A DNA stretch of 64,000 bases from Limnohabitans kasalickyi. GTDB taxonomy: Bacteria > Pseudomonadota > Gammaproteobacteria > Burkholderiales > Burkholderiaceae_C. Numbering within the stretch: position 1 is the first letter of the stretch; every line of letters starts with the position of its first letter. Below, piece after piece: positions 26,183-34,482 of the stretch. The DNA is taken from the NCBI GenBank assembly GCA_965234325.1, contig OZ248407.1:1488001-1552000 (forward strand). Reading direction: 5' to 3'. Made by a program: the position numbers and the translations under genes. The notes under the pieces were generated by a model that was given only the letters and a program-made list of their open reading frames with translations, searched no databases and was not told the DNA's origin.

Positions 26183-27151
26183 ATGAGCAACTCACGCACC
26201 CTGTCTCGACGTCGACTTTTACAAACAGGTGCTGCCCTCACCATACTTCCTGCACTTGTTCCTTCGGCATTTGGCAAAGCGCCGATTGCTGGCAGCCAAG
26301 TGATCAGTGTGCACCGGATGAAGTTAGGCGCTTTCGAGATCACCAGCATGCTGGACGGCTATATCGACATTCCTCCAGCCGTTTTGCAAGCTGACCCTGC
26401 CATGGTGAAATCCATGCTCAATGCGGGCGGTTGGCCAGATGGGCCGATGCGTTTGCCAGTCAACACATTTCTGGTCAATACCGGGGAAAAGTTAGTCCTA
26501 CTTGATGCGGGCGGCGCCAAAATGTTGGGCCCAACGGCGGGTCGTCTTCCACAATGTTTAGCAGCGGCTGGTATAGACCCAGCACAAATAGACGAGGTCT
26601 ACATCACTCATATGCACGGCGACCATTTGCACGGCACGGTCACACCCGAAGGCGGAAAGATGTTCCCGAATGCCATATTGCGTATCTCACAAGAGGATAT
26701 GAATTTTTGGGCGAATCCTGCAGAAGAAGCAAAAGCCGCAGACAACCAAAAACCACGTTTTATTCCGGCAAAGCGGGCTGTCGCTGCCTACGGCAGCCAA
26801 ATTAAGCCATTTCGATTGGGTGAAGAACTCACGCCGGGCATTAAATCTGTAGAAGCGGCAGGACACTCACCTGGCCACAGTTGCTATTTGGTGCAGTCTG
26901 GCAACGCCAAACTTCTTGCCATCGGTGACACGATTCACGTGGCGCCAGTGCAATTCCCCCGTCCTGAAATTACCGTGGCTTTTGACTGGGACCAACCCAA
27001 AGCACGCGCGACACGTTTGTCCATATTTGACACCGTGGTCAAAGAATCTATTCCAATCGCCGCAGTGCATTTGCCATTTCCAGGCATTGGCGTGCTGCGT
27101 AAAAAGGGCGATGAATTTATTTTTGTTCCAGCACCTTGGCAATTGTTTTAA
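26183..27151 (+). CDS. Tat-exported metallo-beta-lactamase-fold hydrolase
   Basis: 322 residues from ATG 26183. Tat signal LSRRRLLQTG with hydrophobic core ending near SAFGKA. The MBL zinc motif HMHGDHLHG supplies His143, His145, Asp147 and His148; further ligands are His in AGHSPGHSC and Asp in IGDTIH. The spacing resembles the AHL-lactonase/AttM-like or quorum-quenching-type groups annotated as MBL-fold metallo-hydrolase; a periplasmic esterase or lactonase role is possible. The next gene, a Bug binding protein, starts 9 bases downstream, suggesting an operon in which the hydrolase frees an acid for uptake. Confidence 0.88.
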   Translation: MSNSRTLSRRRLLQTGAALTILPALVPSAFGKAPIAGSQVISVHRMKLGAFEITSMLDGYIDIPPAVLQADPAMVKSMLNAGGWPDGPMRLPVNTFLVNTGEKLVLLDAGGAKMLGPTAGRLPQCLAAAGIDPAQIDEVYITHMHGDHLHGTVTPEGGKMFPNAILRISQEDMNFWANPAEEAKAADNQKPRFIPAKRAVAAYGSQIKPFRLGEELTPGIKSVEAAGHSPGHSCYLVQSGNAKLLAIGDTIHVAPVQFPRPEITVAFDWDQPKARATRLSIFDTVVKESIPIAAVHLPFPGIGVLRKKGDEFIFVPAPWQLF

Positions 27152-27160
27152 GTGTTTTGT

Positions 27161-28156
27161 ATGTCTGAAATTTCGAATTCAAAGCGCTTAGCCGTCCAAC
27201 TTGTCTCAGCCTTATCGGTTGCGTTTGTATGGGCAGCGCCTAACGCGCTTGCACAAAATTACCCGAATCGAGCCATCAAATTGATTGCACCTTACCCAGC
27301 AGGAGGCGGGGTTGATTCTGTGGCGCGTTTGCTTGGAGAAAAGCTATCTGCGCGACTCAATCAAGCGATTGTGATTGACAACAAACCGGGTGCTGCTGGC
27401 ACCATAGGCGCAGACGCCTTGGCGAAAAGCCCTGCCGATGGATACACCTTGATGCTAGGCAGCATCACAGATTATTCCATTGCACCCCATGTCCATAAAA
27501 ACCTCAGTTTTGATTTGCGCAAAGATTTCGCGCCGATTGCAGAGCTGGGTTATGGCACCGTGGTGTTGGTGGTGAATGCAGACTTTGCCGCCCGCAACGT
27601 GAAAGAACTGATAGCTATGGCCAAAGCCAAGCCGGGTGACTTGAGTTTTGCCTCTTCTGGTTTAGGTGGCTTGCAACATCTCAATGGTGAAATGTTCAAG
27701 CAAATGGCTGGCGTAGATTTGGTGCATGTGCCCTACAAAGGCTCTACTCAGCTATTGCCCGATCTGTTGGCTGGGCGTGTACCGATGGCATTTGACAGTC
27801 TGCCCCCGCATTTGCCGCACATCAAGTCTGGCAAGGTGCGTGCGCTTGCTGTCGCAAGTGCTACCCGTTCTAACGCGATTCCAGATGTTCCTACGATGGC
27901 AGAAGCTGGCATAACTGGCTACGAGTCAGCAACCAATTACACCTTGTTTGCACCTGCAGGGATATCCAAAGACATTGCAGCCATGCTTAATAAAGAAGTG
28001 AACCTGATACTGAAAACTCCGGAAGTGCGTGAAAAATTGACCTCTTTAGGGATCACCGTCACGGGCGGCTCAGTCGAGTCAGTTGAAAAGCGCATTCCCT
28101 CTGAAATTGACAAATGGAACCGGGTTGTCAAAAACGGCAATCTCAAATTTGATTAA
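27161..28156 (+). CDS. Bug/TctC family solute-binding protein
   Basis: 331 residues from the ATG at 27161 (a GTG at 27152 is an alternative). Signal peptide ends near ALAQN; family motifs LIAPYPAGGGVDSVARLLG, VIDNKPGAAGTIGAD and HVPYKGSTQLLPDLLAGRVPMAFD. Nine bases after the MBL hydrolase, hence probably co-transcribed and functionally linked to the hydrolysis product. Confidence 0.92.
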   Translation: MSEISNSKRLAVQLVSALSVAFVWAAPNALAQNYPNRAIKLIAPYPAGGGVDSVARLLGEKLSARLNQAIVIDNKPGAAGTIGADALAKSPADGYTLMLGSITDYSIAPHVHKNLSFDLRKDFAPIAELGYGTVVLVVNADFAARNVKELIAMAKAKPGDLSFASSGLGGLQHLNGEMFKQMAGVDLVHVPYKGSTQLLPDLLAGRVPMAFDSLPPHLPHIKSGKVRALAVASATRSNAIPDVPTMAEAGITGYESATNYTLFAPAGISKDIAAMLNKEVNLILKTPEVREKLTSLGITVTGGSVESVEKRIPSEIDKWNRVVKNGNLKFD

Positions 28157-28377
28157 CAACCAGCTATGACTGTGGCTTAAGCATTTCGATCAGTTGACCC
28201 CCATGATTTAGAACCACTGAGTCAGACTGCGCAATGAAATATGTCTAAAGGTTTAGGGTAATACCAAACTCCAAGATAAACAGGTTTTTAGGCGATCTTG
28301 GCGGGGGTGGAGAAGCTTTTAAATCGTTTCGACCTAAGACTCGAGCCTTGCTCGGGTAAACCTGTACTTGTCACTTG

Positions 28378-28391
28378 TAACCAAATGGTTA
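28378..28391. promoter_or_regulatory. dyad TAACCAAATGGTTA, operator candidate
   Basis: Perfect inverted repeat with 6-base arms and a 2-base centre, 58 bases before the cupin start. A TetR-family gene is the third gene of the same cluster (30348), so this may be its operator. Confidence 0.45.
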
Positions 28392-28405
28392 TGATGGTTT
28401 TGACA

Positions 28406-28430
28406 GGTGACCTCAGCCCCTGAAGTCACC
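28406..28430. promoter_or_regulatory. long imperfect dyad upstream of cupin gene
   Basis: Arms GGTGACCTCAG and CTGAAGTCACC with a CCC centre: 10 of 11 positions pair. It lies 18 bases before the cupin start, between the 28378 dyad and the ribosome site GGAG. Could be a second repressor site or a 5'-leader hairpin limiting translation. Confidence 0.5.
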
Positions 28431-28448
28431 ACGACCGGAGACAGCACC

Positions 28449-28823
28449 ATGGCCATTGAAACCCCGGGTTACGCGTCCAAACATGCCGCGCTGGCAGCGC
28501 TGTCATCGCGCTACGTCCAAGTCGACGAACTGCCTTGGCAGGCCACCCGTTTCCCGGGCATCCACATCAAAGTGCTGATGGAAGACGCCGCCACCGGCTT
28601 GCAAACCGTGCTCACCCGCATGGCCCCGGGTGCCACCCTCACCGATCACGAACACGTCGAGCTTGAACAAAGCTGGGTGCTGGAAGGCAGCCTGGTCGAC
28701 CACGAAGGCGAGGTCACAGCAGGCAACTACGTCTGGCGCCCAGCGGGCAGCCGGCATTCGGCCAGTGCCCCGCATGGTGCAGTGGTGCTGGGTTTTTTCC
28801 TCAAGCCCAACCGTTTTTACTGA
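28449..28823 (+). CDS. cupin-domain protein (ChrR-like)
   Basis: 124 residues, single cupin: motif 1 region LTDHEHVELEQSWVLEGSLVDHEG and motif 2 GNYVWRPAGSRHSASAP provide His/Glu metal-ligand candidates. Similar to the cupin half of the anti-sigma factor ChrR and to acetylacetone-cleaving-type cupins. Start at 28449 with GGAG eight bases upstream. First gene of a GC-rich block with the flavin oxidoreductase and TetR genes. Confidence 0.88.
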   Translation: MAIETPGYASKHAALAALSSRYVQVDELPWQATRFPGIHIKVLMEDAATGLQTVLTRMAPGATLTDHEHVELEQSWVLEGSLVDHEGEVTAGNYVWRPAGSRHSASAPHGAVVLGFFLKPNRFY

Positions 28824-28858
28824 GCGCTCTACAGAACCTCACTCCTGGAAAAGAACTT

Positions 28859-30334
28859 ATGAAATTTGGAGACTTCGTCAAGGTCAAATCCTTGTCCAGC
28901 CCTCAAGGCTTCAAGGAAAACCTGGCGCGACTGGGTTTGCCCATGCCTTGTGATGACGAGCTGGAATCGGGTGACACCGCCGCCATGGCGCAGCCCCTGA
29001 CGGTTTCCGGACTCACGGTCGGCAACCGCTATGCGATCCACCCCATGGAAGGCTGGGACGGTCTGGCCGACGGCAGTCCATCAGACAACACCCGCCGTCG
29101 CTGGAGCCTGTTTGGTCGGTCCGGCGCCAAAATGATCTGGGGTGGCGAAGCAGTGGCGGTCCGCCATGATGGCCGTGCCAACCCCAAACAATTGGTCATG
29201 AGCGCGCAAACGCAATCGGGCATTGCACAACTGCGCGAAGGCCTGGTTCAGGCGCACCGCGAAAGCATGGGCAGCGACAAGGACCTGGTCATTGGCTTGC
29301 AGCTGACCCACTCGGGCCGTTTTTGCAAACCCAACCTCGAAACCCGCATGGAACCCCGGGTGCTTTACAACCACCCGCTGCTCGATGGCCGCTTTGGCCC
29401 CAAGGAAAACATCGTCGTCATGTCAGACGGCGAAATTCGCCAGCTGATCGACGACTATGTGGTGGCGGCCAAGCGCGCCTGGGACTGCGGCTTCCAGTTC
29501 GTTGACCTCAAACACTGCCACGGTTATTTGGGCCACGAATTCCTGTCGGCCAAAACGCGTGACGGCGACTTTGGTGGCTCCCTGCACAACCGCACCCGCT
29601 TCATCCGCGAACTGGCGCAAGGCATCCGCGCCGAAGTGCCGGGCATGGCACTGGGTGTGCGCTTGTCGGCGGTGGATTTTCTGCCCTACAAAGCCGACCC
29701 GAGCCTGTCTGACGACGAATCCCTGGGCCCGGGCATTCCGGTCGATTACGCCAACGCCCTGCCCTACCGCTACGGCTTTGGCGTCAACGAATCCAACCCG
29801 CTGCTGTACGCCCTGGACGAAACGGCGCAGTTCCTCAAGGTGCTCGAATCGCTGGACATTGCCATGGTCAATGTGACCGTGGGCAGCCCGTATTACACGC
29901 CCCACGTGACCCGCCCAGCGCTCTACCCGCCTTCAGACGGCTACCAGCCCCCAGAAGACCCGTTGGTCGGGGTCATGCGCCATCTGGAAATCGTGCGCGA
30001 CCTCAAGAAAATGTTCCCCGCCATGGCCTTTGTCGGCAGCGGCTACACCTACCTGCAAGAGTTCTTGCCGCATGTGGCCCAAGCCGTGGTCAAACAAGGC
30101 TGGACCGACTTTGTGGGCTTGGGCCGCATGGTGCTGGCCTATCCCGAGTTGCCCGCCGACGTGCTGGCAGGGCGGGCCATGCAGCGCAAACGCCTGTGCC
30201 GCACCTTCAGCGACTGCACCACCGCGCCACGCAATGGCTTGGTCTCGGGCTGCTACCCGCTGGACACCCATTACAAAAAGTCACCGCAAATGGCCGTGCT
30301 CACCCAGATCAAAAAAGCCGCCAAGTTGTCCTGA
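28859..30334 (+). CDS. NADH:flavin oxidoreductase (old yellow enzyme family)
   Basis: 491 residues. TIM-barrel OYE domain: RYAIHPMEGWDGLADGSPSD near the N-terminus (FMN site), GLQLTHSGRFCKPN, LKHCHGYLGHEFLS with the His-x-x-His-type substrate motif, and SGYTYLQEF toward the end. It is about 100 residues longer than a plain OYE, with a C-terminal Cys-rich segment CRTFSDCTTAPRNGLVSGC. A Cys cluster suggests an Fe-S site as in the 2,4-dienoyl-CoA reductase branch, but the spacing is unusual and no second flavin/NAD domain is present. Reduces an unsaturated substrate; identity unknown. Confidence 0.88.
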   Translation: MKFGDFVKVKSLSSPQGFKENLARLGLPMPCDDELESGDTAAMAQPLTVSGLTVGNRYAIHPMEGWDGLADGSPSDNTRRRWSLFGRSGAKMIWGGEAVAVRHDGRANPKQLVMSAQTQSGIAQLREGLVQAHRESMGSDKDLVIGLQLTHSGRFCKPNLETRMEPRVLYNHPLLDGRFGPKENIVVMSDGEIRQLIDDYVVAAKRAWDCGFQFVDLKHCHGYLGHEFLSAKTRDGDFGGSLHNRTRFIRELAQGIRAEVPGMALGVRLSAVDFLPYKADPSLSDDESLGPGIPVDYANALPYRYGFGVNESNPLLYALDETAQFLKVLESLDIAMVNVTVGSPYYTPHVTRPALYPPSDGYQPPEDPLVGVMRHLEIVRDLKKMFPAMAFVGSGYTYLQEFLPHVAQAVVKQGWTDFVGLGRMVLAYPELPADVLAGRAMQRKRLCRTFSDCTTAPRNGLVSGCYPLDTHYKKSPQMAVLTQIKKAAKLS

Positions 30335-30347
30335 TCGCCCCACCGCC

Positions 30348-30992
30348 ATGGCCACCCGCCCCACCAAGACCACCACACGCAACCCCGAGGACAGCCGCGA
30401 GCGCATCTTGCAAGCGGCCCGCCAAGAGTTTGCCGCGCACGGCTTGGGCGGCGCACGGGTGGACCGCATCTCACAGCAAGCGGGCATCAACAAGCGGATG
30501 CTCTACCACTACTTTGGCAACAAGGACGACCTCTTTGGCGCCGTGCTGGAAGCCAACTACGCCCACAAGCGCGCATCCGAGCAGGCCATGCGCCTGGAAA
30601 ACGAAGAGCCGCGTGAAGCCATCCGCAAACTGGTGACGCTGACCTGGAACTACTACATCGATCACCCCGAGTTCATGAACCTGCTTAACAGTGCCAACTT
30701 GCACCAAGCCCGGCATGTTCAGGAATCGCCCTCGGTCAAAAAGATGCGCAACCCCTTCATCCAGATGATCGGCAACATCCTGGACAACGGTGTCAAAGCG
30801 GGCGTGTTCAAGCCTGGGGCCGATCCGGTGCAGCTGTACATCTCCATCGCGGGACTGTCCTACTTTTACCTGTCCAACCAACACACCCTGTCGGCCATTT
30901 TTGGGCGCAAATTGCTCACTGCCCCCGCCAAAACCAAACGCCTGGACCACATGGTGGACATGGTGCTGTCTTACCTGGAACACGACGCATGA
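30348..30992 (+). CDS. TetR-family transcriptional regulator
   Basis: 214 residues from ATG 30348; the open frame runs further upstream inside the oxidoreductase gene but the coding sequence proper starts here. HTH at about 20-65 (SRERILQAARQEFAAHGLGGARVDRISQQAGINKRMLYHYFGNKDDLF) and a TetR_C-type ligand domain. 13 bases after the oxidoreductase; likely repressor of the three-gene cluster, acting on the dyads at 28378-28430. Confidence 0.93.
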   Translation: MATRPTKTTTRNPEDSRERILQAARQEFAAHGLGGARVDRISQQAGINKRMLYHYFGNKDDLFGAVLEANYAHKRASEQAMRLENEEPREAIRKLVTLTWNYYIDHPEFMNLLNSANLHQARHVQESPSVKKMRNPFIQMIGNILDNGVKAGVFKPGADPVQLYISIAGLSYFYLSNQHTLSAIFGRKLLTAPAKTKRLDHMVDMVLSYLEHDA

Positions 30993-31138
30993 ACCTGCTG
31001 CTTGAATTCAATGCCGAACAAGCCCTGCCCTTTGCCAAGCCCACCCCGATCTCTACGCGCACAGTGCACCCCTTTGAAAAACAGCCCAAAGTAAAGACAC
31101 CCGCGAGTTTGAAAGCTAACCATCTGGAGACGACATGA
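30989..31138 (+). CDS. possible 49-residue ORF, coupled at both ends
   Basis: ATG overlaps the TetR stop (ATGA at 30989) and its own stop overlaps the ATG of the next Bug gene (ATGA at 31135). The product, starting MNLLLEFNAEQALPF, has no recognised domain. Either a small coupled protein or the 5' stub of a gene lost at this junction, since the base composition changes from GC-rich to moderate around here. Confidence 0.3.
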   Translation: MNLLLEFNAEQALPFAKPTPISTRTVHPFEKQPKVKTPASLKANHLETT

Positions 31139-32115
31139 AAACACCTCACCAAACAGCGCTGACAGCCTTGACCTGCCTTGTATTGCTAACCCCATGGAGC
31201 GCCACAGCACAGGGGGCCTATCCCAATAAACCGATTCGAGTTGTCGTGCCGTTTGCGGCTGGCAGCACGACCGACATTATTGCCCGCGCTATCTCCGACA
31301 AGATGAGCCAGAGCATGGGACAAACTCTGGTGATTGATAACCGTGGAGGCGCAAGCGGCACCATTGGTCAACAAGCGGTCGCCACGGCTGCACCTGATGG
31401 CTACACCATCATGATTCACTCCTCATCGCACACCGTCAGTCCTTCGACCTTTGCCAAGTTGCCGTTTGACACCGTCAACGACTTTGCTGGTGTTACCCCA
31501 ATTTCAAGTACACCAAATGTGCTGGTCATATCTCCCACCAAGAACATCAAGACCCTGCAAGAGTTGCTGACTGCTGCACGCGCCAAGCCAGGGTCAATGA
31601 ATTTTGCGTCTGCAGGCCAGGGAAGTGCGACGCATTTAAATGCTGAAAAATTCAAATTGGCGGCCAAAATCGAGGCTACCAATATTCCCTTCAAGGGTTC
31701 CGGTGAGGCTGTGACCGAGGTCATTTCAGGTCGGGTTGATTACTATTTTTCGCCCATCGCGCCTGTCATCGGTCAAATTCGAAACGGTCAATTGGTCCCA
31801 TTGGCGGTCGGTTCATCCAAGCGTGCAAGTGCTTTGCCGCAAGTGCCGACCACGGCAGAAGCCGGTGTGCCAGGCTCTGAATTCAATTTCTGGATTGGCA
31901 TGATGGTTCCTGGAAAAACGCCCAAAGACATTGTCAATCGACTAAACGAAGAGGTTGCTAAGGCCTTAGCGACTCCCGAAGTCAAAGAGCGTTTTGTCAC
32001 CTTAGGCGCTGATGCCTGGACCATGCGTCCTGAGCAATTTGACGCTTACATCAGCGACGAAATCAAAAGTAACGCACTGCTGGTCAAAGCTGCGGGGCTC
32101 TCACCTGCCCCCTGA
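31135..32115 (+). CDS. Bug/TctC family solute-binding protein
   Basis: 326 residues. Signal peptide ending near ATAQG; motifs VVVPFAAGSTTDIIARAIS, VIDNRGGASGTIGQQ and IPFKGSGEAVTEVISGRVDYYFSP. GGAG ribosome site five bases before the ATG. Followed at 32179 by the DUF993 gene, with which it probably forms a transcription unit. Confidence 0.92.
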   Translation: MKTPHQTALTALTCLVLLTPWSATAQGAYPNKPIRVVVPFAAGSTTDIIARAISDKMSQSMGQTLVIDNRGGASGTIGQQAVATAAPDGYTIMIHSSSHTVSPSTFAKLPFDTVNDFAGVTPISSTPNVLVISPTKNIKTLQELLTAARAKPGSMNFASAGQGSATHLNAEKFKLAAKIEATNIPFKGSGEAVTEVISGRVDYYFSPIAPVIGQIRNGQLVPLAVGSSKRASALPQVPTTAEAGVPGSEFNFWIGMMVPGKTPKDIVNRLNEEVAKALATPEVKERFVTLGADAWTMRPEQFDAYISDEIKSNALLVKAAGLSPAP

Positions 32116-32178
32116 GCCAGAGTATTTGATGCGCTGCATTTCTAAAACGTTTTTGTATCCTCAAGAAAAGGTGAAGTT

Positions 32179-33363
32179 GTGCCCTTGACCTTGAATCTGC
32201 CAACGGCTGCGAATGGCTTGGAAGCCTATAAGTTACGCGGCAGCGTACCTTTGAAACCCACGTCCAGAACGCCATTCAACCGCATTGCTTACTCGGCAGC
32301 GCATGTGGTTTCCGATCCGCTGGCAGCGGTGGACCCTTGGCTCCAATGTGCCGTAGATTGGGATGCAACGATCGACTACAGACGCCACTTGTGGTCGTTG
32401 GGGATGGGTGTCGCCGAAGCCATGGACACCGCGCAGCGTGGCATGGGCTTGGACTGGCCAACATCATTGGAGCTGATCCGCCGCACACTGGATGCAGCCC
32501 AGGACGTTCCGGGTGCGCAGGTCGCCTCAGGCTGTGGCACAGACCATCTGGTGCTGGACGATGTCACGACTGTGGATGAAGTCATTGCAGCTTATGAAGA
32601 ACAAATAGAAGCGATTGAAAAGCTGGGTGGCAAACTTATCATCATGGCCAGTCGTGCACTGACGCGTGTGGCCAAGAGTCCCGAAGACTATGAGCGCGTG
32701 TATGACCGAATTTTGGGTCAGGTCAAACAACCCGTGGTGCTCCATTGGCTAGGCGATATGTTTGACCCGGCGCTCAAAGGCTACTGGGGCAGCGCGGATG
32801 TCGAGCAAGCCATGAACACCGCCTTGGGCATCATTCAGGCGCACTCTGCCAAGGTGGATGGCATCAAAATTTCATTGCTGGACAAAGACAAGGAAATCGC
32901 CATGCGCCGACGCCTGCCTCCCGGCGTTCGCATGTACACCGGTGACGACTTCAACTATGCCGAGTTGATTGCTGGTGATGGTTGTGGAGACGACATCGTC
33001 AACAGACAAAGCGACGCGCTGCTGGGCATATTCGACGCGATTGCACCAGCAGCCAGCTCGGCACTGGCTGCGCTGGCTGAAGGCAAGCTGGAAACTTTTC
33101 ACGCCATTCTGGGTCCTACAGTCCCGCTGTCACGCCATATTTTCACGGCACCAACGCGTTACTACAAAACGGGTGTTGTCTTCATGGCTTGGCTCAACGG
33201 TCACCAAAGTCATTTCAGCATGATTGGTGGGCAGCAAAGCACACGTTCAGTTCAACATCTGGCAGAGTTGTTCCGATTGGCCGACGAGGCTAACCTCTTC
33301 GAGCATCCCGAATTGGCTGTTCATCGCATGAAGATGTTGATGGCCATCCATGGGGTGTCGTAG
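32179..33363 (+). CDS. DUF993 / dihydrodipicolinate-synthase-like protein
   Basis: 394 residues, GTG start preceded by AAGGTGA. Sequence matches the DUF993 group, predicted TIM-barrel related to dihydrodipicolinate synthase/N-acetylneuraminate lyase: GGKLIIMASRALTRVAKSPEDYERVYDRIL, VVLHWLGDMFDPALKGYWGS, and DGIKISLLDKDKEIAMRRRLP, where the Lys of GIKISLLD would be the Schiff-base residue if the aldolase analogy holds. Downstream of a Bug gene, so an aldolase acting on an imported acid is plausible. No experimental function known to me. Confidence 0.82.
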   Translation: MPLTLNLPTAANGLEAYKLRGSVPLKPTSRTPFNRIAYSAAHVVSDPLAAVDPWLQCAVDWDATIDYRRHLWSLGMGVAEAMDTAQRGMGLDWPTSLELIRRTLDAAQDVPGAQVASGCGTDHLVLDDVTTVDEVIAAYEEQIEAIEKLGGKLIIMASRALTRVAKSPEDYERVYDRILGQVKQPVVLHWLGDMFDPALKGYWGSADVEQAMNTALGIIQAHSAKVDGIKISLLDKDKEIAMRRRLPPGVRMYTGDDFNYAELIAGDGCGDDIVNRQSDALLGIFDAIAPAASSALAALAEGKLETFHAILGPTVPLSRHIFTAPTRYYKTGVVFMAWLNGHQSHFSMIGGQQSTRSVQHLAELFRLADEANLFEHPELAVHRMKMLMAIHGVS

Positions 33364-33456
33364 GCGCTCACAGCCATGACGATGCCGAAGGCTTCGTCGG
33401 GGTCAACCTTCATGCGGGGTTGCTTAAACGAGAACAGTTTTCGATCATTGCCAAAT

Positions 33457-34359
33457 TTAGACGTATTTCGTTTTGGCTATTTCGAGAAGCGTTGCTAGGA
33501 ATTTTCGTGCTGCCCCTGAAGGTGCCCGCGACTGCTGCGTGATGATGTCAATGCTGGCGGAGGAACACAGAGGATCTTTTAAAAGGTTAGCCGCCAATGA
33601 ACGATTTGCAAGCTCCCTTTCAAATACGATTTTAGGTAGACAGGTAACCATGTCCGTTTGAGACACCAGCTGTTTAATGAGCTGCAGTGAATCCGCTTCA
33701 AAGGCAACGGTGATGTCCGTCTTAGAAGCGCGCAGCGTTTGATCGATCAACCGACGAATGCCAAATCTGAGATTTGGCAAGGCAAATTGAAGGCCTTTGA
33801 GCTGTGCAAAGCTTGTGGCACCTCCCTGCAAAGCAGGGTGGTCAGGGCGTGCGACCAAATTCAGAGGTTGCGGAATTCGTGCCCGGAGAACCAAGTCTTC
33901 CCTTGAGGGACAGTTGAATGCCAGGCCGATTTCGCTCTCTCCTCGGCCCACACGATGAGCAACATCGTTTGAACCACAAACAACGACTTCAAACTTAATG
34001 CCGGGAAAAGATGCCGAGAACTTCGCCAGGGCATCAGGTAGAAAACTGGTTGTAGCTCCCTCGATCGTTGAGATTCGGACTGCTCCATGTCGCAGCTCAT
34101 CAATGTCTTCGATGCGCTGCAGAAATGCATCCACGCTCCGATTGTTCTCTTCGACAAACAAAGAAAGCTCTCGCCCCACTTCTGTGAGCTGCATGCCTTT
34201 GGCAGTTCGCTCAAACAACTTGGCGTCTAGAAATTTCTCAAGTTGATTGATCTGTCGGCTAAGTGCACTGGGTGCGATTTCCTGAAGGTCGGCCGCCATG
34301 CGTAACGATCCATGGCGGGCAACATCAGCAAAATATTTAAGGGCTTGTGGTTGAAGCAT
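33457..34359 (-). CDS. LysR-family regulator
   Basis: 300 residues from ATG 34359 (AGGA at proper distance). HTH ALKYFADVARHGSLRMAADLQEIAPSALSRQINQLEKFLDAKLFERTAKGMQLTEVG, then the substrate-binding domain. Divergent from the Liv-type ABC operon, with a dyad at 34370-34386 in between; likely its regulator. Confidence 0.92.
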   Translation of the reverse strand: MLQPQALKYFADVARHGSLRMAADLQEIAPSALSRQINQLEKFLDAKLFERTAKGMQLTEVGRELSLFVEENNRSVDAFLQRIEDIDELRHGAVRISTIEGATTSFLPDALAKFSASFPGIKFEVVVCGSNDVAHRVGRGESEIGLAFNCPSREDLVLRARIPQPLNLVARPDHPALQGGATSFAQLKGLQFALPNLRFGIRRLIDQTLRASKTDITVAFEADSLQLIKQLVSQTDMVTCLPKIVFERELANRSLAANLLKDPLCSSASIDIITQQSRAPSGAARKFLATLLEIAKTKYV

Positions 34360-34369
34360 CGAAAGTCCT

Positions 34370-34386
34370 GTTCTCAAAAATAGAAC
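34370..34386. promoter_or_regulatory. LysR-type dyad between regulator and ABC operon
   Basis: GTTCT-7 bases-AGAAC, a perfect 5-base-arm repeat containing T-N11-A, 10 bases ahead of the LysR start. Fits an autoregulatory LysR recognition site; the activation site for the ABC operon would be expected within the remaining 100 bases. Confidence 0.5.
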
Positions 34387-34482
34387 GCTCAACTGAACTA
34401 TATAGGATTCCCGATTTCAAGTTGGCTTGCTAGACTGCTGTGGAAATTCCTGGTTTCTTGATGGATGCAAAAGGATAACGGT

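Noticed and set aside
30030..30347. N-terminal extension of the TetR frame into the flavin oxidoreductase gene
   Set aside because: The extension overlaps another gene's coding sequence and has low-complexity character; the TetR HTH begins right after ATG 30348.
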